Positions 61,106-64,000 of a stretch of 64,000 nucleotides of DNA are shown here, in pieces; position 1 is the stretch's first letter; each line of letters opens with the position of its first letter. The stretch lies in the NCBI GenBank assembly GCA_029532415.1, contig JAQOTA010000044.1, positions 248,001-312,000 of the forward strand, written 5' to 3'. This DNA comes from Marasmius tenuissimus (taxonomy: Eukaryota > Basidiomycota > Agaricomycetes > Agaricales > Marasmiaceae). The notes below the pieces were generated by a model. It saw only the letters and a program-made list of their open reading frames with translations, searched no databases and had not been told where the DNA came from. The position numbers and the translations under genes were made by a program.

Positions 61106-64000
61106 GATGATGGTGGGGAAGCAAGAGATAAACAAACGCTGCTTTTAAGACTGGTGGGTTTGAGGCTGTGGAACAGTATGGGTGTCCCAAAGTGAACATA
61201 TTGTCTTTCCTTGCGATGTACTTTTCTGTCCCCCGCGTAGTGTCTGAGTCTCCCTGCGGCTTGGTACTTTCGGCGTGGGGAGTACTGTACCATTTTGAGT
61301 AAAACAACGGTCACGGGTCACGGACCCTGTTGTTGAACCCAAATATCACGCAGTGTCACGCGTCCCAGGCTGGTCTGGCTCGAGCCCCCTCCCAGCCGCA
61401 AAATCGCCGAGATTTTTCGGCATGTCCCAGGTCCCGGAAGGATATGCCGAATCCAAAAATTCGGTTGAAACGGTCACACGTCCCACCCCATGACGAATTA
61501 CTCGAAATGGTACAGTTTATCTCGTGAGGCCACCCATCTTAGATCTCAGCCACGACTATCTGGCTGCCGCCAAGCGTGGTAGATTGTTACTTTGTGCATA
61601 TCGGCATGCTAAGGGCGCCGGACAAAGCATAGTCATTTCAGTGAACAGAAACGTTGACGGGTCGGGTCTCAACTCAAGTCTCCACCAAGGCTAGTGTAGA
61701 ATGTTCAGTCATGTTTCATGATACTCCGACGGTATCCCGTTGTACTGGTGCCGCTAATGTAACCATGTTGGTCCCGCTCACAACAATACCGACAATCACC
61801 ACCTACCACCGTCGACACCGTAGCTATGTATAATACTGCTGTAGGCAAGTCAGAACAGCCTAGTTGATGCTCTTTTATACCTAATAGACCATGCAAGTAA
61901 CATATCTAGCATTTCCAAACCTGACCTCTGAGAAGCATCTATACGTAAGGGGAAACCTGTAGACGCCTATCCAGAAGGGTCGCGAGTTCTACCGCTCAAC
62001 ATTTGGCTCCTGCCGAAATGGGTTCGGCAAAGTCTGAAGTTCGCCATGCAGTGCACCAAGTACGTCGCTATGAATACCAGGTACGGTGTTCTTGATTGAA
62101 AGTTGGAGTTATTCCGAGAAGAAGACACAGCTTACCTGCAAGGTTGGTCACTTACATGAATGACCCGGTCCACACGGTAGTACTAACCGTAACCTTAACC
62201 GTTAGCTAGGTTGACAGTACACCCGCAGTATCTCACCATCCCGTGGCTGATATACCCACCATAAACATGCTAATCTCAAGCAGGAGCTCATCTTCAAGAG
62301 TTTCCGGATATTGAGTGCCGCCGATTCGATGATCACGGAGGAGTTCATGTAAGGTCGCCACAAATCGTACCCCGTTTACCGCTGTTGTTAGAACTTAAGG
62401 CGGGAACAGCTTTTTTTCCCGCGCGAGGGAGAAAAACAGTACTTGATTTCTAGTACTTGTAAATTTGCACCAGGCAATGTGGTTTTTGGATCTCCACATA
62501 CAGAAAGATCAGGCTATTAGCTACTACAATTTGTGTGCTATGTATCGTTGTAGCAGATGTGGCTGAAGCCCCCAGAGCCCAAAGGTCTGAAAAGTTTGGG
62601 CAGCGTGGGAATCTCTCCCGAAAGGGTTGCGTATAATACTTGGGTGATCTCCCCACAGCGGTCGACAAAAATCATACCATGAGATATTTTACTGGTTCCA
62701 GCGGTGTAGAAATCATGGTGTTCACTGGAGAGTGGCAAACTCCAAAAATTGAGAATGGTCCCCACCACTCGTGGGGGGAAAAACCTATTCCCGCCCTAAG
62801 TTCCAACAATAGCTGTAATCATAGTCAATAGGTATTGGCACGAAAGGTCAGATAGGTGCGCTCGTTAATGGTCCCTCTACCTGTTGTTCATGAAAACACA
62901 GTGGTAGCCTGGCGCTCATTAACGTATCTAAATCCCAACTCTCTAGCCACGATCCCATCCGTTAATGGCCTCTCCCAGTGTTTGCCTCCGTCAGGCCTCA
63001 CTTTGCTCAATCTATGTATAGGTACAAAGTCCGGCAAAGTAGATGCCACTTCTGTTGTAACACTCTCAAAGTGTGGATCTAAGGATAACTAGGGGCTGTG
63101 ATAAACTGAACATACATTGTATGTGCTGCTGGTGGCTGAGGCGTGGGAAACAAGGTAGTTCTTAGTATTCTCACTATTTCTCTTGTTCCGGGGAGTATCT
63201 GGGGCAGAAGAACAAACAGATCAGGTTAAACACCAGTGCGGATCATATTCCGAGTGTTTTTAGTATTGTGGAAGCAGTGGTAACACACCTAATAATCATT
63301 GACCCATGCCAAATTATACCAACAAATTTTCATCCAATGGTCGACTCTACTAACAGATAAAGCTTGTATGACAGAATAGACATACAGATAAGTCCACAGG
63401 TACCCTGGTCAGCAAAAGTATGGCTTTTATAGTGCTCATTGCAATCACCAACCTATTGCGAGATCTACAAAATCTGTGAGTAGACATAGAAATCAACTAA
63501 CCTATCCATGGCTGGCAGATTTGGCACGGATGAGGGTAAAAGATGTGCTTATTGACCTACGACGATTGCTCAAAAAGCTGCGAAACATGAAACCACAGTA
63601 ATAAGAGCGGATTCACGTTCGTTGCCGTCCGCAAAGTATGGAAGGATCGTGTGTTAACTAGTAGTATCAATGAAACACATTGAACAGCTATTGACGCAGA
63701 TGCTGTTCCTAAAAGGAAAGAAGGAAGCTAGGAGAGAGACAATTGGCATGCTAGTGATTATTTCTGGATGTCCGACGGACCGATTTGGCTGAAATTGCCA
63801 TTTTTCCGTGACTATATATGACATTTCAATAAAAATGGGTCACCTGTGACCTGCGACGTGGTAGACATCTCGAAACGGTACAGTAACAATGATGAGCATA
63901 GATCCCGAGACTGCCAGGGCAAAATCGACCACAACCTTCTGTCAACTTTCAACGATGAACCAGTAAAGTAAAAAAGAGCTCTGACTATCAGTGAAATTAA
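61106..64000. other. Gene-free right edge
   Basis: The first part is the promoter of the flavin oxidase. A short hairpin CCGAAT...ATTCGG lies at about 61449-61466 in a block rich in CGTCCCA/GGTCACG motifs. ORFs at 62538-62831 and 62856-63092 have no domain. The last kilobase is AT-richer and shows no coding signal, so a gene that begins beyond the window cannot be excluded. Confidence 0.45.

Noticed and set aside
1..64000. CRISPR arrays, bacterial operons, rRNA genes
   Set aside because: No regularly spaced repeats with unique spacers, no Shine-Dalgarno-led gene strings and no rRNA signature were seen; the gene structure is eukaryotic.

Overview
This window looks like a gene-poor, repeat-rich accessory stretch of a filamentous basidiomycete (Agaricomycete-type) nuclear genome. 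The evidence is: genes broken by many short introns (mostly about 50-90 nt, GT...AG); membrane proteins recognisable as the basidiomycete-expanded DUF6533/DUF6534-type seven-helix families; a MYND protein, an F-box protein and a P450 of basidiomycete style; and no bacterial features. All coding models below were built by hand by joining exons so that the frame closes. Exon borders are therefore inferences, but total lengths divide by three in every full model.

Layout. 1-5.7 kb: no convincing gene; a diverged repeat array with short hairpins, a tRNA-like Pol III-type unit, and a 128-bp near-perfect inverted repeat. 5.7-7.6 kb (-): single-pass Ser/Thr-rich membrane protein with a cytosolic PPTY motif. 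9.3-9.7 kb (-): tiny Zn2Cys6 gene consisting of little more than its DNA-binding domain. 9.8-13.4 kb: repeats. 13.9-17.1 kb (+): Dnm1-type dynamin. 17.7-19.7 kb (-): MYND-finger protein. 20.3-23.0 kb (-): SH3 protein. 25.7-27.1 kb (+) and 29.4-31.2 kb (-): two convergent DUF6534-type membrane proteins. 34.3-36.4 kb (+): cytochrome P450. 38.3-40.9 kb: tandem array of degenerate 0.3-0.6-kb units. 47.6-49.5 kb (+): stand-alone adenylate-forming (acyl-CoA synthetase/ligase-like) enzyme. 51.4-53.0 kb (-): further seven-helix protein. 54.9-56.6 kb (-): F-box protein that appears broken. 57.8-59.1 kb (+): DUF6533-type membrane protein. 59.5-61.1 kb (-): berberine-bridge-type FAD oxidoreductase. 61.1-64 kb: no gene seen.

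The left third holds housekeeping-like genes (dynamin, SH3, MYND). The right two thirds resemble an accessory secondary-metabolism neighbourhood: P450, AMP-forming ligase and flavin oxidase, interspersed with four orphan seven-helix membrane proteins and separated by 5-11 kb of decayed or repetitive DNA. The spacing is too loose to call a biosynthetic cluster firmly. A promoter-sized repeat is shared between the P450 promoter and the upstream side of the small Zn2Cys6 gene.
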